Shown piece by piece: positions 15,961 to 33,605 of a DNA stretch of 64,000 nucleotides. The translations under genes were made by a program, and so were the position numbers. Within the stretch, counting starts at the first letter, position 1. Every line of letters starts with the position of its first letter. Where the stretch lies: the NCBI GenBank assembly GCA_960531495.1, contig OY482862.1, forward strand, positions 2,556,535 to 2,620,534. Direction: 5' to 3'. Source of the DNA: Zeus faber. Its lineage: Eukaryota; Chordata; Actinopteri; Zeiformes; Zeidae. The notes beneath the pieces were generated by a model. The model was not told where the DNA came from. It ran no database searches and saw nothing but the letters and a program-made list of their open reading frames with translations.

Positions 15961-16655
15961 TGTCATATTGGCTAAAAATAAAAAACCTAAATCCTGCAAT
16001 GACACCTGCTTTAGGTGATAGTATTAGTTTTAGAAACTATTTTTTTCAAAATCTTGGTAACGTAGTGGTTTGTAATCATGTTTTGGTGTGTAGCAATTCA
16101 CATAGCCTAATTTGAAAGTAATTAATTTCATTAATTAAATCAAGTTCAGTTGTGTTTTTTGTTCCATTTTCTTTTGTGCTAGAAAATAGTTTTGGGGTGG
16201 TGACAGCAAATTGACATTAAAATATAAACCTACATATTAGCAAGTGGAAAATACTTTATGATTAAGCAGCAAGAGTGACTTGATTATTTTTTGTGCAAGC
16301 AAACGTTAAGAAAAATAAAAAAAAGATTAACAAGAACCATCATCCAATTAATCTCCGTCAAGATGAGCAAATATTCCACTATTATCTTTTTGCATTACCC
16401 TTTGGTCGCTATAATCTCTTGATGTACATTCTCTTTTTTTAAGTGAGGAACACTTTTATATACAGTCTTCTCCATCTCCATTACTTCTATTCTGTACAGT
16501 AACTTGGCGGAAAAAGAAAGAATAAGCAATTATGCTTTCTCTAAGGCAATGCTTTGAGCAACAGCCTTATTTTGCAATGGGGTAGACAGGGGGCATGGGA
16601 TATAAAGTGCCATTGAAATGATTACAGGTAATAATCTTTTTCCTCCTCCCTTTGT

Positions 16656-23311
<6,656 letters not shown>

Positions 23312-23332
23312 CTTTAGGTAGATCGCTTTAGT

Positions 23333-23800
23333 CTGTCAAATTAATACGCGGAGGGAGAGAAAGAGGGATTGAGATACAAACAGACATACATAAGGCAAAA
23401 TAATACACTGATTATAACCATGTAGACACATTTTGAAAGAATACGTGTAGTGATCCATCGTAGGAAAGAAGGTGTACGCTAACGCAGGGCTAACAGCCCA
23501 TATGACAATAGGTTGACACTGGATCTCAGATCAGTGGGTCAAGTGCCTGCACGGTTGACAAAAACAGAAGCCACAGCCAGAGAATGCGTCGTGTCACCAC
23601 ACGTACAGAGCCACAAACTATCATTAACTCAGAACAAGATGCCCCTCCGAGGGCCTGCTTAGTGCAGGTCTCCAGCTTCGAGCCGATGGGGAGTGACTGG
23701 TTGTCGGACTGGTCATCTCCGATAAAAAGAAAATGACGTTAAACCAAGACTGCGTGTTCATAAATTTTAAATAATCATAATAATACCCGCTATTAAACAC
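23333..23800 (-). other. znf148: Upstream intron or 5' region of znf148
   Basis: A splice acceptor (ttgacag) at 23333-23335 lies 21 bases before the ATG, so a noncoding upstream exon is expected. A convincing donor could not be fixed by eye. Confidence 0.45.
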
Positions 23801-24180
23801 GGCGTCGACCCAGAAACACCCAATTTACCAAACCTAGCAGAAGAGCTAACGTTAGCTAGCGCTCGTAGCCTCCTCGGCCATTCGTGTCTATAGCGCTGTA
23901 GCTGGCTAGTTAGCTTGCTAGTTGGCCGCGGCTCGCTAACCCCAGCGCTCAAACGCAGCCGACTGACGAATGCCGAGCGCGACGATTTGCTTTTCGCCGG
24001 ACGGAGAACACAAAGCTACCTCACCCCGGTGTGGGTCTCAGTCGTTAGATTCGTTTAGTTGTCATTGTGTTCGTGACGCTGATGTGAAACGATGCTGTGA
24101 GAAATATCCAGAGACAACATCACGTATCGGAAGACAGCGGGGGTCTGTTTGTCGCCATCTAGTAGTCAGTGCTGGCTGTG
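23800..24180 (-). promoter_or_regulatory. znf148: Probable znf148 promoter and noncoding first exon region
   Basis: A CpG-rich stretch upstream of the znf148 coding exons, as expected for a broadly expressed vertebrate gene. It contains the palindrome gctaacgttagc at 23845-23856 and several further gctagc-type motifs to 23940. The transcription start was not determined. Confidence 0.45.
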
Positions 24181-24217
24181 CACACGACGCGCTGTGGACC
24201 TCCGCTAGGTTCTGCAG

Positions 24218-24261
24218 GGTTGTTTTTTGGTTGTTTTTTGGTTGTTTTTTGGTTGTTTTTT
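24218..24261 (+). repeat. Four tandem copies of an 11-bp unit
   Basis: The unit ggttgtttttt is repeated four times in perfect register at 24218, 24229, 24240 and 24251. Confidence 0.95.
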
Positions 24262-24906
24262 GTTTTATTTATGAGGATGTCTTGATCAAATTGATATGAT
24301 TGAGGCGACAGTCTCCTAACAGTGATCCACACAGCCCAGTCTACCTTTCTAGCCGTGTTACCGCGACGCAAACGATGGTCTTTGAGTGTAGGCAAGGACA
24401 TTTATATCGAACAGTTCATACTGCGTGAGGGTTAGGTGTAGGCCCATTCGAAGTACGAGGGAAACGACGAATAAATGCATGGAAACAAATATATAAAGCT
24501 AATAATAATAATAATAATAATAATAATATAAAGTTACAGAGCGAACAGGTTGAAGTACAATTTAAAACAGGCGGCGGGTGCACCAATTTCAGATTACCAG
24601 GCCTCCTTCTGTGGACTGAACGCCCTCACAGAGTTCAAAACTGTTGTAAACGTGTAAAAGTGTCGACCAAGGTCCAGGAATCGTGATGGACGCAAGTCCA
24701 GAACGTCATTGGCCAAAAAGGTCGCCGGTCATCTGGTAAAATCTACGTGGATTATGTTCCACATCGAATGGAGTCGTTTTAATTATACATTTATTGAAAC
24801 TACTTCCAAAACTGTGATTGCGGCCTATAGATTGCAACATTCCCTTGAATATTTGATAAATAATAAAATAAAAGGTGACCACTTTTTTATTTTATTATAC
24901 ATTTTG

Positions 24907-24948
<42 letters not shown>
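24262..24948. other. Intergenic with (AAT)n and (ATT)n tracts
   Basis: An (AAT)n run lies at 24500-24529 and an (ATT)n run at 24910-24949. No gene recognised. Confidence 0.5.
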
Positions 24949-24949
<1 letters not shown>

Positions 24950-25316
24950 GGGTTATCTCCCAAATAGGAGCCTTTCTGTGTGGAGTTTGCATGTTCTCCC
25001 CGTGCTCACATGGGGTTTCCTCCACCTCATGTCAGTAAGGACCCCCACCAAAAACATGCCCCCATCATTGTCTGACCAGCGATGGACACTTATCACCTGG
25101 TCCCCGGGCGCGTCCACGTACGCTGCCCACTGCTCCTGGCTGTGGCCCCGGAGGAAGGACAAGCCAGGATGGGTCAAAAGCAGAGGAGCCATTTCACCGG
25201 CCACCATCAAAAAGCATGTGCATGTGTGTGTGTGTGTGTGTGCAAGCATGTGTTATAGTGTGGTGTGTTGCGTGATGAATAAAGACTGTTTCTTCTTTCT
25301 TCTTCTTTCTATTATT
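24949..25316 (+). mobile_element. SINE-like retroposon, 5'-truncated copy
   Basis: The sequence starts ggttatctcccaaatagga and contains tgtggagtttgcatgttctc, a hallmark block of a common teleost SINE body. It closely parallels 48729-49058 through the ggaggaaggacaagccagga block. It ends with gatgaataaag and a TTC-rich tail. The tRNA-like head present in the other copy is absent; an (ATT)n run stands in its place. Confidence 0.75.
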
Positions 25317-25319
25317 ATA

Positions 25320-25353
<34 letters not shown>

Positions 25354-25425
25354 GTAGTAGTAGTAGTATCATCATTGTTACCATTATTATCATTATTATC
25401 ACTATTATCATTATTATTATAAAAG
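25320..25425. repeat. (AGT)n and ATT/ATC trinucleotide microsatellite
   Basis: An AGT run at 25320-25369 is followed by mixed ATC/ATT units. It directly follows the TTC-rich tail of the SINE-like copy, as retroposon tails often seed microsatellites. Confidence 0.9.
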
Positions 25426-25781
25426 GGTTGCCAAGTTAACATGCCAAAGCCAACAGAAGACATTATCGCATTGGTTTGGCGTATACGCCTGCTTTGCATG
25501 CAAAACATGCGCACGGCTTCCAGCTGCGGTTTTGTGACCACGAGATCCCTGCATGTGCTGTGGAACAAAACGCGACGCTGCGGCTGATGACGGAGGAGCT
25601 TTCACGTCGAGAGGAACCTCCGCACACGTGCGCTCCACAGACGACGGAGTTGTGAGGCGCGCTCCGTGGTGTGTGGAATACTAAGCAACCTGTTTCCTCC
25701 TCCAAGCCCAGCGCAGCGCCGGCGCGCAACAACTTTGAGAAATCCACGATTATAGATTGACATGTGGACGGATAGACGGAC
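25426..25781. other. Intergenic, nothing recognised
   Basis: A GC-richer stretch (25560-25740) with no recognised gene; open frames here show no domain. Confidence 0.4.
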
Positions 25782-26205
<424 letters not shown>

Positions 26206-26549
26206 CAGCGGCAGAGAGCTAGTCCCCCCCCTTGAATTGAAATTGAATCGTGCTCCCACCGTGGAATTCTGCCGATTCTGGATCAGGGAAGCCCCCTCCC
26301 ACCCACCCTCCTCACGCCTTTTGCGCTCGTTTACGACCTGATCTGAGAGACAGAGGGAGAGAGAGAGAGAGAGAGAGAGCGAGCGTGTATTTTTCTCAAT
26401 GCGTCTCCGCTCGGACACCGAAGCTCCGGGCTCCGTCCTCGACAGTCGCCACCGGAGCGGAGAGGACGCGGACGCGGAGCGGACAGCTCGCTGAGCCCCC
26501 CCCTCCCTCCCTCCCCTCCACGCCGCTCCGCCGGCTCCCCGCTCGTGAG

Positions 26550-26678
26550 ATGCAGTCGTTCATCTCTCCGGTGACCAAGGCTATCCTCGTGGCGCTCTTC
26601 ATCTTCGCCATCCTCCTCATCCTCTACGTGATCCTCTGGTACATCTGCCGGGACGTGGACTGCGATCACGGTATTTGA
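26550..26678 (+). CDS. Small single-pass membrane protein, 42 residues, unrecognised
   Basis: The open frame [10 protein letters not shown] then a hydrophobic stretch from about residue 11 to 33 ([20 protein letters not shown]) then [12 protein letters not shown]. This is a short polar N terminus, one membrane segment and a short acidic tail with two Cys four residues apart (Cys33 and Cys37, the first at the membrane edge). The ATG has G at -3. An in-frame ATG exists at 26250, but the added 100 residues are low-complexity (Pro runs, Arg-Glu repeats from the GA tract), so 26550 is preferred. The whole frame lies in one GC-rich exon ending at a splice donor 101 bases after the stop, so further exons would be untranslated. 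The shape resembles regulatory microproteins (for example phospholamban or sarcolipin type) or small integral membrane proteins, but I cannot name a family. Function unknown. Confidence 0.6.
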   Translation: MQSFISPVTKAILVALFIFAILLILYVILWYICRDVDCDHGI

Positions 26679-26694
26679 TGCCGGCGGAATAATC

Positions 26695-26746
26695 GAGGCA
26701 CCCCGAGGAGGCACCCCGAAGAGGCATCCCGAGGAGGCACCCCGAG
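26695..26746 (+). repeat. Four tandem copies of a 13-bp GC-rich unit
   Basis: The unit gaggcaccccgag is repeated four times with two substitutions, starting 16 bases after the microprotein stop codon and inside the same exon. Confidence 0.93.
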
Positions 26747-26780
26747 GGACCCGGCGCGTCAGTGCCCGGGGTCGATTCCG

Positions 26781-27001
26781 TAAGTCCGCCGTGCTTTAAA
26801 TCTTTCCCTGTTGCTTTTTTAAACTCTTGGTCGCAGACCGCGCTGGTGCTCATGTGTGAATCTTCTCTTGCACCCCGACTCAATTTGTCAAATGCAATCA
26901 TTCGTTGTCCCGCGTAAAACCCGCAGCCACTGGTGTTCCATCTACACACGGAAATAAAAAGTAAACAACATTTGTATTTATTGTTATTATTATAATTATA
27001 A

Positions 27002-27042
<41 letters not shown>

Positions 27043-27222
27043 AAACAATGTCATTATTATTTTCTTATTAATGTATTCGTTTATTTGTTTATTTATTTAC
27101 TCCGGTGTCATTAGCCTGGACCCTCAGAGGTGATCTTATTTGTGCAGTTGGTTCCGCAGACTCGGGATCGATCCAATGACATGACATTGCGCAAAACAAC
27201 GGGATGCCCTCTAAGGTCAACA

Positions 27223-27265
<43 letters not shown>

Positions 27266-28081
27266 TGTGTGGGGGGGGGGGGGGGGGCACCGAAAGATGC
27301 GATGCCTACTATTTGCTTTGACCGCCTGACATCTCCATCACTCTCCAGCTCTCTCACCCTCTCTCTCACCCTCTCTCTCCCTCTCTCTCTCTCTTTCTCT
27401 ATCAGTAACTGCAGCATCAGTTCATACATTGTCTCGTGAGGATGCTCCGTCATTTGGCATTTACACCCAAACAGGATTATCCCCAATCGCCAACCCCACA
27501 CCCCCTTTGTGCGCTATTCCCGCGAGTCAGGTTCGAGTCACTCCTTATATAAAGAATAAAAAAAAACCCGCTTAATGCCTTTACGCATAGCATGCGCATC
27601 CACTTTCCCCAGTGGAATTCTGCGCTTTTCTTTTATCCCCCTGCGCCCGATTTCTCCCAAATCCCAGTCGACGTTTTATCTGTGTCCACACAACTTCCAC
27701 CACACATAACACACACGCAGTGGTCGTGGTCTGTCCGTTTAAAAACAATAAACCCCGCAAACGTGTCGTGCGCGTCGACCTGAACGCAGCCGCGGTCACA
27801 AAGTCGTTACACGCGCGTATACGCGTTGCAATGCACGCGTGATACCGGTTCTGTCGTTTGACTGAATGGTTGGAAAGTGGAAATCGTTGCTGCACAAACC
27901 CCCCAGTGGAGCCCAAATTATCCACAAACAAAAAAAAAAGAAAAACTGCACCGCGCGGATCCTGAAGGGCGCGCCAAGGACTTCACAACGCACCACCACG
28001 CCTGTTCTTATTTTTAACCATACCTTCTCAGCTTGTCACAGGACATTTTTACTATTGTCATTATCATTATTATTATCATCA

Positions 28082-28118
<37 letters not shown>

Positions 28119-28840
28119 GAATTATTTACTATTATGACATTTTGAGACAGAAGTGGAAGACATGAGGCATCTTAAAGGACATGGAGTGGGGGGGGTGGGG
28201 GGGTCTCACTTTGACCTCCCTACAAAACGACTGTTGTCAGTCATAAATGTAATTACACCTTCTGCCACTCACTCCCTCAGCATTCACTCACTCAAACGGC
28301 CAAGCACGCACACACAGACGAACGACAAATCAGAAGTCTCTCTCTTTCTGCCCGGCAGGCACATTGAATTGTCAGGGCACCCTCTAACGCTCTTTCTGAT
28401 GGAATCTCAACGACACCCACTAGCTGGAGGAAGAGGGGCCGGGGGCGTGGAGGGGGTGGGGGGCGCCCACTGGGTGAGGATGAAAGCCTACTGGCTTTGT
28501 GGGGACATCCTCACTCCAAAACGACAACAGCCGCGGACTCTTGTCTGCGACTGTCTGTTTAAATCGGTGCCCTGAATTGCGCCTGTCATCGTGCGTGGGT
28601 GCGTGCGTGGGATGCGTGAATGAGTGTGTAAAGGTGATAAGGAAGAGAACAAATCTCTGTGAATGTGAACATATGTTTATTCATGTGACGGTAAAAAGGA
28701 ATAGCGCTATTTACGTGTGTGTGCGTGTGCGTGTGTGTGTTGAGCAGCTGCGTGGGAGGGGGTTAAACTCTGCGACTTGCTCCAATGACGGATGAAGGAA
28801 AAAATGTGGAGCAGAGAAGGCTCAGCGGGACTCGGCGTTC
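26781..28840. other. Presumed intron or intergenic region with simple repeats
   Basis: Holds (ATT)n at 27002-27040, (GT)n at 27224-27262 followed by a G run to about 27287, a CT-rich tract at 27340-27405 and (ATT)n at about 28085-28119. Open frames across 28153-28575 show no recognised domain. Confidence 0.45.
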
Positions 28841-28841
28841 G

Positions 28842-28847
<6 letters not shown>

Positions 28848-28880
<33 letters not shown>

Positions 28881-28881
28881 G

Positions 28882-28931
<50 letters not shown>
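28848..28931. repeat. (GT)n microsatellite
   Basis: GT run with two GC interruptions. A second GT run lies at about 29056-29083. Confidence 0.95.
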
Positions 28932-28932
<1 letters not shown>

Positions 28933-29052
28933 CAGAGAAAGAGAGTCTGCCCTGTTTTGGAAACCTATTGAAAGTGACTCAAATTTATGAAAAATTTAAA
29001 CTTTTTTAAATCAAGTTTTAAAACTGTGTGTGTTGCGTGTGTCTGCGTGTGC

Positions 29053-29085
<33 letters not shown>

Positions 29086-29365
29086 ATACTGTAACCAGCC
29101 TATTGTAACACATAGGATCAAAATCTCCAAGGTGTTCGATACTTATTCCTCTGATCCTGGGTCCTTTTGATATCTGAGAATCAACTGTCCTATACGTGAT
29201 AAATCAATCCTGTAATATTATTATGAAATTAACATATTTCTGGGGAAATCGTTTGAATGATACAACCTAAAATACCCTACAAATATTAGATTTTAATTTG
29301 CAAGCTAAAGTTTTAATCCTGATAACGTTTTTTATATTAATGCTTCTCACAGCAAAACAATCACT

Positions 29366-29437
29366 GTAGTTAAACTTAGTTAAACTATAGTTACTATAGT
29401 TTAACTATAGTTAAACTGTAGTTCAACTATAGTTAAA
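29366..29437. repeat. Cluster of overlapping palindromes built on ttaactatagttaa
   Basis: About 70 bases made almost only of actatagt, gtttaac and gttaaac motifs in both orientations. It includes the perfect 18-bp palindrome gtttaactatagttaaac at about 29398-29415. A/T-rich and noncoding. Confidence 0.85.
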
Positions 29438-29598
29438 TATAATAAACACCATTATTTTATTTACAAGATGTTTTTTCACTGTCATCTCCCTTTGATTTGC
29501 TTTTATTGCTACTATGTGATGGCCTTCTATTAATGTAAAGCACTTTGGGTTACATGGATGAAAGGGGCTATACAAATAAAGTTTATTATCATGATTAT
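29438..29598. other. Unassigned sequence before an AAT/ATT array
   Basis: Includes cactttgggttacatggatgaaagg followed by acaaataaagtttatt. It resembles the tail of a retroposon that seeded the trinucleotide array after it; classification uncertain. Confidence 0.3.
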
Positions 29599-29702
<104 letters not shown>

Positions 29703-30218
29703 AATTATAGACAGGTGTGGAGTTTTGGTTGTAAATCACATGGAACAATAAAAATCTTCTTGCATTGGTGTCCCAGAGACAAAATCAATCAAATGCGGTC
29801 TGTCCCCTATCATGGATTGAGGGTACAAACACTGAGAATCACTGCTTTATATAATCAATGTAGTTCAACGTGTGATAAACATGTTTTTTTTTTATTCAGA
29901 ATCAGGTGTATATTTGATTATATTATACCTTATATACCTGTATGTACGTAGTGAAATTCTCTATAATAATGACGTTTCTTAATATACGTAGGCCTAACCC
30001 CTCCAGGCACATTTGATCATCTCGATGGATCCTGGCCAAATACAGACATTTTATCCTAAATGATGCATAAGCAAAGTGTTAATTTTGAAAGACGAGCAGG
30101 TGTAATAAAAAACAAAACCTTCCCTTATGTGCTTTTTTCCTTAGATGCCTTGCAGTGAAGGCATCTAAGGTTTTTAGTTTTTTTTTTATCTTGTTCACCT
30201 ATATGCGTGTGTGCTCAA

Positions 30219-30219
<1 letters not shown>
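29703..30219. other. Unassigned A/T-rich sequence with one perfect hairpin
   Basis: No gene was recognised. A 13-bp perfect stem with a 6-base loop is present at 30139-30170 and is listed separately. Confidence 0.4.
30139..30170. repeat. Perfect 13-bp hairpin
   Basis: Left arm ccttagatgcctt (30139-30151), loop gcagtg, right arm aaggcatctaagg (30158-30170), with T runs on both sides. The stem is too short for a usual microRNA precursor. Its origin is not clear; it may be a transposon terminus. Confidence 0.85.
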
Positions 30220-30268
<49 letters not shown>

Positions 30269-30281
30269 ATATATATATATA
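30220..30281. repeat. (AT)n microsatellite
   Basis: AT run with a single interruption near 30255. Confidence 0.95.
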
Positions 30282-30568
30282 AACCTGATCTATAACCAGT
30301 TTTACACAAATGCAGAACTTCCGGTATCTTGACCTGTTTTGCCCTTAAACTCAATGATTACACAGAGTGTGTTCAGCCTTTTAGAATTTAAAGCATTTCT
30401 ATGAATGAAACAACTTCTGTGTGGACGTCTCAGGAGTGGTTACTTGGAGGGTGAACTGTTTTATTTTAATTTTTTTAAATTAATTTTTTATTTTTTTATT
30501 TTTATTTTAGACAAAGTGTGTGTTCACCATTCACCGCCTTATGTGTGTCTCTTTTCCTCTGCCTATTT

Positions 30569-30571
<3 letters not shown>

Positions 30572-30658
<87 letters not shown>
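30572..30658. repeat. (CA)n microsatellite
   Basis: Uninterrupted CA run of about 87 bp. Confidence 0.97.
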
Positions 30659-30665
<7 letters not shown>

Positions 30666-30838
30666 CCTCAAAGCCATAAAAATAGATTGTGAGTGACTCA
30701 GCCGTTATGTAAAGTCCATCTCTGATAGGGCGGCCTGGGGGCTGTTTATGTCAGTTTAGCTTGACGGCACTGGGGCTGAGGTGACGCGTGTCTGCCGTGT
30801 CCGAGAGAGGGCCCCTCGTGCAAGAAGGAGACACACAT

Positions 30839-30953
<115 letters not shown>

Positions 30954-31232
30954 ATACTAGAAAGTGTGCCAGCTGTGTCTGAACCTCACTTGACTTCTCG
31001 CTCATTCTCTTCTTCCTTCGTCACTCTTCAAACTTTGCATTCTCCACCGCACTTCCCTACAATGCAGGATGCAGGATGGTAAATTTCATGGGCGCCTCTG
31101 GCCAAAACAGTTGACATTATTAGCATGCACATCAGCGCTCGATATGAGACACTCACATACACACTTATACACACGCAAGCTCATTCTAAACCGCTGGCTT
31201 TAGACATGTCAGTTGATGTTACATGGAACATG

Positions 31233-31272
<40 letters not shown>

Positions 31273-31778
31273 CTCTCTCTCTCTATAAAAAAAAATTCCC
31301 CAAAGAACAGAAAGCGACTCTCGATCTGTGTTGCAATGTTGAACATTCCCGAACAGCTACATGCCGACAACAAATTAGTTTGAACCCTTTTCAAAATGAA
31401 CCACAAACGCCCCCCTCCCAATTCCCTCTTCCTGCTCCAGGCTGGATCCTGCTCCTCCGGCTGCAACGGCCACACGAGACGTTAGTGTGGCCGTTTGGTT
31501 GCATATTTATACAGATTTTGTGTATGACGTCGTTATTTGTCAACTGGGGGGCGGTGTCGCATTTAGTGAACCACAATGTACATATAACTAAATAGAAGAA
31601 AAGAAAGAAAGAAAGAAATCCGTTTATTTTTTATTTTTTTTATTTTCCAAACATTATTTGAAAACTTTTGACACCAAAAATATGGATATGTGAATAAAAA
31701 TCTGAGAGATTTCTGTTAAAACTCTCAAGTTGCTGTAGCTTGGACCAGTTAAAATGGATTGGGTCTCCGTCACATAAC
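30954..31778. other. Intergenic, simple repeat only
   Basis: A (CT)n tract occurs at 31239-31283 and a GAAA run near 31600. No gene recognised. Confidence 0.4.
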
Positions 31779-32314
31779 TGGGAGCGTGGCTAAAAAGAAA
31801 TCAGACAGATTGGGTCGGCAGATTTATTGTCAAAACACATTAATTTGGGGGGGGCTTGTGGAAATACCAACCTCCCACTTATCTAAGGGTGCCCACACAC
31901 TACATAACTTTCAACATCCTGACATCGCTGGGGTGTTCACACCACACAATCTTTTTTCTCAATTTTTTTCGTTTTGGGGATGTAGCAGTGTTGAAGCTAC
32001 ACGATATGTCCCGGACGGGGGTGTTCACAAGCATGATTCATTGAAAATGCCTGATATTCCTTTATTTCGATATACATTCCCTTGCCCCGTTTCTTGTGCT
32101 CTCATTGGCTGTAGCTCTTCGCTGCTCTCATTGGTCATATTGGACTCCCCGACAGCCCCAGTCTGCCAGCAAGGGTTCGGTGAGCTACCCGATCGCGTCT
32201 TTGAACAGTTCACACATAGCAATTGCCAATTTGACTGTGATCTGGGGCTTTGGTCGCCGATCTCCGAAAAACTGTCTGCCAGCGGAAAAATCACGTAGTC
32301 TGAACTCGGCATAG
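31779..32314 (+). mobile_element. Dispersed repeat copy (non-autonomous element), class unknown
   Basis: The end of this stretch (agttcacaca at 32209, gatctggggcttt near 32240, tagtctgaactc near 32298) recurs in the same order at 63317-63430. The body has two gtgttcacac-type blocks near 31936 and 32021. No transposase coding was recognised. Boundaries are approximate. Confidence 0.45.
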
Positions 32315-32779
32315 TGGCTCTGGTTTTGCCCAGCGATGGTGCATTCATGTGTGCATATGCGCGTTTGGGGCTTTTTCTGTTGGGTCATGTTCGAGTTTGT
32401 GGTCGGGGGAAATTAGATCAGACAGCTGACAGAATATTGTCTGGCTGTGAGCGGGACTACGACATATGTGTGTGCGTGTGTGTGCACACGTGTGTGTGCA
32501 ATGTCTAGATGCCTGCATTAATGTGCAAACACTCCAGCATTATTCCCTGGGATAGACGAAACAGCTCCATGCCACAGAGGCAGAACACGTACTGCCTTCC
32601 TCCAGGACTGTGAGGCTCTGTCTGACAGCTCATCCTCTTGCGTGTCTATGTGTGTGTGTGTTAGTGTGTGTGTTTAGGCCTATCCGTCTAACTATGGAAG
32701 CACGGAGATGCTGAAAGAGGGAAATGGAAGATTCTTACCTCATTACTGTCACAGCGACAGGTAATAGATGCAGACCCAA

Positions 32780-33140
32780 CCCGGTATCACGCTTTTCGGT
32801 GCTCATAGTCACAAAAATGAATCTATTGAATTGTGTCCTGGAACATGATTGTCCGACTTGTTTCGTGCTACACAGAACTAAATTTAAACCCATGCAATTC
32901 TATTGGGAGCATTTGGGGTGAACCCTGTAGAGCACCCTCTAGTTATTTATATGTCAAATTTAACTGTATATAAACAAATGCAACAAAGGGTAAATGTGAT
33001 GTATTATGGATAGTCTCTCAGATTTTTGCCCCAGGCCTCCTCAAAAACTAAAACGAACTACGTCCCTTATGACAAAAGTGCTACCGTGGGGAGGTGGGGG
33101 GTGGGGCGTGGATGTATTCAAATCCAAATGCATGGTGTGA
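32780..33140 (+). repeat. Dispersed repeat, copy A (inverted relative to 34495-34930)
   Basis: Blocks gctcatagtcac, aaaatgaatctattgaattg, tcaaatttaactgtatataa, acaaatgcaac and cctcctcaaaaactaaaac occur here. They recur in reverse complement and opposite order at 34495-34930. No coding capacity recognised; the repeat family is unknown to me. Confidence 0.75.
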
Positions 33141-33470
33141 CAGTTTTGTCTACCACAGGCCACCCAAGTGTAGTTTTCAGGGACCTCCGGCACAGAGACA
33201 CAGACGACGGGGGTTGTAGACACACCAGTTTATTGTAGAGAGTGGGCTAGTTGGAATTAGCCCAGGAGCAGATGGAGAAGTATCATGACAGGGCTCCTCT
33301 CGAGAGTGTGTGTGTGGGGATGGGGGTTTTAATGTTGCTCGTTAGACCAACCAATGAGCAACAGGTATGGAGCCACTCTGATCATGGGCCCCAATTACCT
33401 AGACCCAGGACAGGTGTGGCTGCTCAAGCCACACCATGCCGACACCACACATTGGTTTAAATTTTGTCTG
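33141..33470. other. Unassigned sequence between repeat copies
   Basis: Includes gtttattgtagagagtgggc and a following GT-rich stretch. It may be a separate interspersed repeat, but I found no second copy in the window. Confidence 0.35.
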
Positions 33471-33605
33471 TCGAGCATGAAAAAAAAGCAGGATACTGGT
33501 TTTGCTTTTTTTTTCGTGCTCATAGTCATGAAAATGAATCCATTGAAAGGAATATATAATTCAAGGCTGGGCAAGAATAGCCATACAATTTAACTGTATA
33601 TAAAT
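33471..33605 (+). repeat. Dispersed repeat, short copy C
   Basis: Contains cgtgctcatagtcatgaaaa, tgaatccattgaa and tttaactgtatataaa, matching part of copies A and B. It lies between them in the orientation of copy A. Confidence 0.6.

Larger units (their letters stand above)
12530..16655 (-). other. znf148: Presumed long 3' UTR of znf148
   Basis: A/T-rich sequence with no open frame follows the znf148 stop codon. The best polyadenylation signal seen on the minus strand is AATAAA at 12557-12552. This gives a 3' UTR of about 4.1 kb, in keeping with the long 3' UTR of mammalian ZNF148. An AT/GT microsatellite (14361-14440) and a transposon fragment (about 15526-15960) lie inside. The end is inferred only; transcript data would decide it. 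Confidence 0.45.
26220..26780 (+). promoter_or_regulatory. CpG-rich promoter and first exon of the microprotein gene
   Basis: GC-rich and CpG-dense, in sharp contrast to the A/T-rich, repeat-rich flanks. It contains a (GA)n tract at 26353-26380 and the 42-codon open frame at 26550-26678, and ends in a strong splice donor (gattcc followed by gtaagt at 26780). This is the profile of a vertebrate first exon. The transcription start was not located. Confidence 0.55.

Noticed and set aside
24948..25439. 163-residue open frame with a similar partner at 48622-49134
   Set aside because: The similarity reflects two copies of a SINE-like retroposon, not a gene pair.
26250..26549. In-frame N-terminal extension of the microprotein
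   Set aside because: Low-complexity composition caused by the GA tract and Pro-rich GC sequence; the short form beginning at 26550 is more plausible.
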